Assembly (NCBI RefSeq): GCF_002362255.1
Contig: NZ_LPVV01000004.1
Coordinates: 1 to 64,000 of the forward strand
Source: Microbacterium sp. SZ1
GTDB taxonomy: Bacteria > Actinomycetota > Actinomycetes > Actinomycetales > Microbacteriaceae
Reading direction: 5' to 3'
Length of the DNA stretch: 64,000 nt
The notes below the pieces were generated by a model, which was given only the letters and a program-made list of their open reading frames with translations, was not told the DNA's origin and searched no databases. Positions 62,473-64,000 of the stretch are shown here, piece after piece (positions within the stretch are counted from its first letter, which is position 1; each line of letters starts with the position of its first letter). The position numbers and the translations under genes were made by a program.

Positions 62473-63294
62473 ATGAAGCCAGCTGAGATCGCACGGATGA
62501 TCGCTCGTCGACGGTTCTCGAAAGAGTCGGAGCTGCACTGGGTGCCGCGTGATCATCGTTCGGAGACTGGCTATGCGAACAACACCTCGTTCGCACCGGT
62601 CGACCGAAGTCTCGGCCGTTTGGATTGGTCTGTCATCGACCCCATGAAGGTTCGAGTATCGAAGGGCGCCAGCCACTTCTTCACAGGATCTGAGTACTTC
62701 TGGAGTCGCACCCGCAGCCACGTGTGGTGTGAGTCTCAGTTCGAGCGCGACGAGTTGATGTGGCTCGATTATGGCGGACAGGCCGAAAGGGTGTGGTCGC
62801 AGCCGTTTGGCGTGGTGTTCGGCGTCCGCTCGCCGATGGCCGGTCATTGGCATGTGCCGGATTTCCTGTTGCAGATGTCGGACGGCTCTTATGCCGTTCG
62901 GGACGTGAGGCCAGAGGAACTCATCGACGAGTATGCGCAACTGCAGTTCGATGAGACGGCGCGAGTGTCGGCAACGCTCGGCTGGCAATATCAGGTGCTT
63001 TCCGGCCACAGCCTTCATGCGACCCGCGTGGTCGAATGGTTGTCGGCGTCGCGTCATGACCGCTGCAGGCCGCCTGCTGCCGTCAAGGACCGGATCCTCG
63101 AGGCGGCAACTCTCGGCAAGACTCGCCGGGAGTTATGCGAGCTGGCATCACCAGATTGCCCACCTCTTGCTTGCGCTTGGATTGACAACCTCGCCTGGCG
63201 CAGGCTGCTCGAGCTCGATCTGTCGGCGGTCTTCAACAGCAACACGCTACTGACTACCGCCCATCGGGAGAGAACGGACGCGATCGGTGTCTGA
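62473..63294 (+). CDS. tnsA: TnsA-like transposase endonuclease subunit
   Basis: 273-aa protein of the TnsA N-terminal endonuclease family (Tn7-type). Seen are the acidic residue region VWCESQFERDELMWLDYGG, the SQPF element, and the PD-(D/E)xK-like site in HVPDFLLQMSDGSYAVRDVR, in which the last part is DVR rather than the usual EVK. Start at 62473 has GGGAG at good spacing; 62470 is also an ATG. Overlaps tnsB by 8 bases. Cuts the 5' end of the transposon in Tn7. Confidence 0.85.
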   Translation: MKPAEIARMIARRRFSKESELHWVPRDHRSETGYANNTSFAPVDRSLGRLDWSVIDPMKVRVSKGASHFFTGSEYFWSRTRSHVWCESQFERDELMWLDYGGQAERVWSQPFGVVFGVRSPMAGHWHVPDFLLQMSDGSYAVRDVRPEELIDEYAQLQFDETARVSATLGWQYQVLSGHSLHATRVVEWLSASRHDRCRPPAAVKDRILEAATLGKTRRELCELASPDCPPLACAWIDNLAWRRLLELDLSAVFNSNTLLTTAHRERTDAIGV

Positions 63295-64000
63295 CGAGAA
63301 GAAGCTGAAGCTCGGAGACACTTTCGACATTGACGGCGAGAGCTGGGTCTGGGTCCACATCATCCCTGGCCTAGAGGTGAAGCTCCGATCTGAGAGCGCA
63401 CCCGATCGACACCTGATCATGTCCGTAGACGAGTTCCTGCTCCAGGCCGGAACAGCCCAACGGGATCGCATCGTATCTCTTCGGCCGGACGGGGATGCAT
63501 GGCCGACCGACGTATGCGATATGGAAGCCCATCTCCTTGAGGCGTTCACTGGCAAGCCGATGGATCCGTTGGCCTCCGCTCCTCGGGCACAATATGACCC
63601 TGCACTGACAACTCAGAACGCACGTGTTGACGCGAAGCTGCTCGAGCTAAAAGGCACTTCACTTGGGCGAGCGCGCAGCACCTTTCACCTCCTGTGGAAG
63701 ACGTACCAGCAAGGCGGTGCAGCCGGACTGAATGCCCGCATGCATCGCAAGGGCGAGCAGCGACTCGCCATCAGCCGGGCAGATCCACGGCTGGTGACGA
63801 TCATCGATCGATTCCTCGATCGTCAGACGGACAAGTCGACGAGCAGCAAACGCCGGTGCGCTGTCTTGGTGAGGCGAGCGCTCGAGACCACCTACCCCGG
63901 CGATCCTTTATGTGAGATCAAGGCTCGCACCCTCCAGGGCTACATCAACGAGCGGGCTGCCGGCCGTTACAGCTTCGACAAAGCGACCACCCGGCGAAAC
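63287..64000 (+). CDS. tnsB: TnsB/TniA-like DDE transposase, N-terminal part (runs off the window)
   Basis: GTG at 63287 opens a frame that stays open to the last base (238 codons). The start VSDEKKLKLGDTFDIDGESW, a HTH-like GTSLGRARSTFHLLWKTYQQ with GGAAGLNAR, and a second DNA-binding part (DRFLDRQTDKSTSSKRRCAV) match the N-terminal domains of Mu/Tn7-type transposases. The catalytic DDE core lies outside the window. Partner of TnsA. Confidence 0.85.
   Translation, partial: MSDEKKLKLGDTFDIDGESWVWVHIIPGLEVKLRSESAPDRHLIMSVDEFLLQAGTAQRDRIVSLRPDGDAWPTDVCDMEAHLLEAFTGKPMDPLASAPRAQYDPALTTQNARVDAKLLELKGTSLGRARSTFHLLWKTYQQGGAAGLNARMHRKGEQRLAISRADPRLVTIIDRFLDRQTDKSTSSKRRCAVLVRRALETTYPGDPLCEIKARTLQGYINERAAGRYSFDKATTRRN

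Overview
This is a high-GC actinobacterial chromosome segment. The cold-shock protein, KimA-type permease, FecCD siderophore system, WcbI protein, DUF3516 helicase and heavy use of GTG starts with 4-nt ATGA/GTGA overlaps suggest Microbacteriaceae, most likely Microbacterium. The assignment comes from gene content only; there is no rRNA in the window and I recognised no tRNA.

There are two parts. The core part runs from 0 to about 48.7 kb. In order it holds: a small alarmone synthetase; a KimA-like potassium importer followed 2 kb later by KdpD/KdpE-like regulators without kdpFABC; a TetR/hydrolase pair with two clear operators; a five-gene siderophore-iron operon; CspA; a large LuxR-type ATPase regulator; FUSC, AlkD-like, DeoD and Ski2-like helicase genes; a seven-gene divergent glycan cluster (five glycosyltransferases, a glycosyltransferase-like protein and a WcbI-type protein); a van-like peptidoglycan-precursor cluster (VanR/VanS-like pair divergent from carboxypeptidase, racemase, D-Ala-D-X ligase and acyltransferase-fold membrane protein); an azoreductase/HxlR pair; an M4 protease with an emfourin-like inhibitor; MscS; RNase HI; and an ArsR/SRPBCC pair.

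The second part, 48.7 kb to the end, is foreign-looking and nearly lacks the GGATGCC/GGCATCC word that is dense in the core. It holds a cadmium/zinc/lead module (cmtR-cadA-cadD-lspA, with a thioredoxin-like and a zinc-ribbon gene), a copper module (Cys-rich four-helix copper-storage protein and DUF305 membrane protein, divergent from csoR-copZ-copB-DUF6153-DUF305-glycosylhydrolase-like and three tiny membrane proteins), a split sigma-factor-like pair, and the start of a Tn7-like transposon (tnsA and an incomplete tnsB). A near-palindromic repeat with core AAACGATCGTTT, always in the same orientation, sits at the edges of the metal modules (49.06, 53.26, 60.24 and, as a weaker copy, 60.39 kb). 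Upstream of tnsA are TGTTCACC-type repeats. They abut what looks like the truncated 3' end of an opposite-strand gene, so the transposon end may lie near 62.17 kb.

Intergenic regions of the core are rich in palindromic elements of several unrelated sequences that often share one design: repeated left arms, a spacer, then one or more inverted right arms. One such element lies inside the 3' end of the racemase gene and encodes part of its C-terminal tail.
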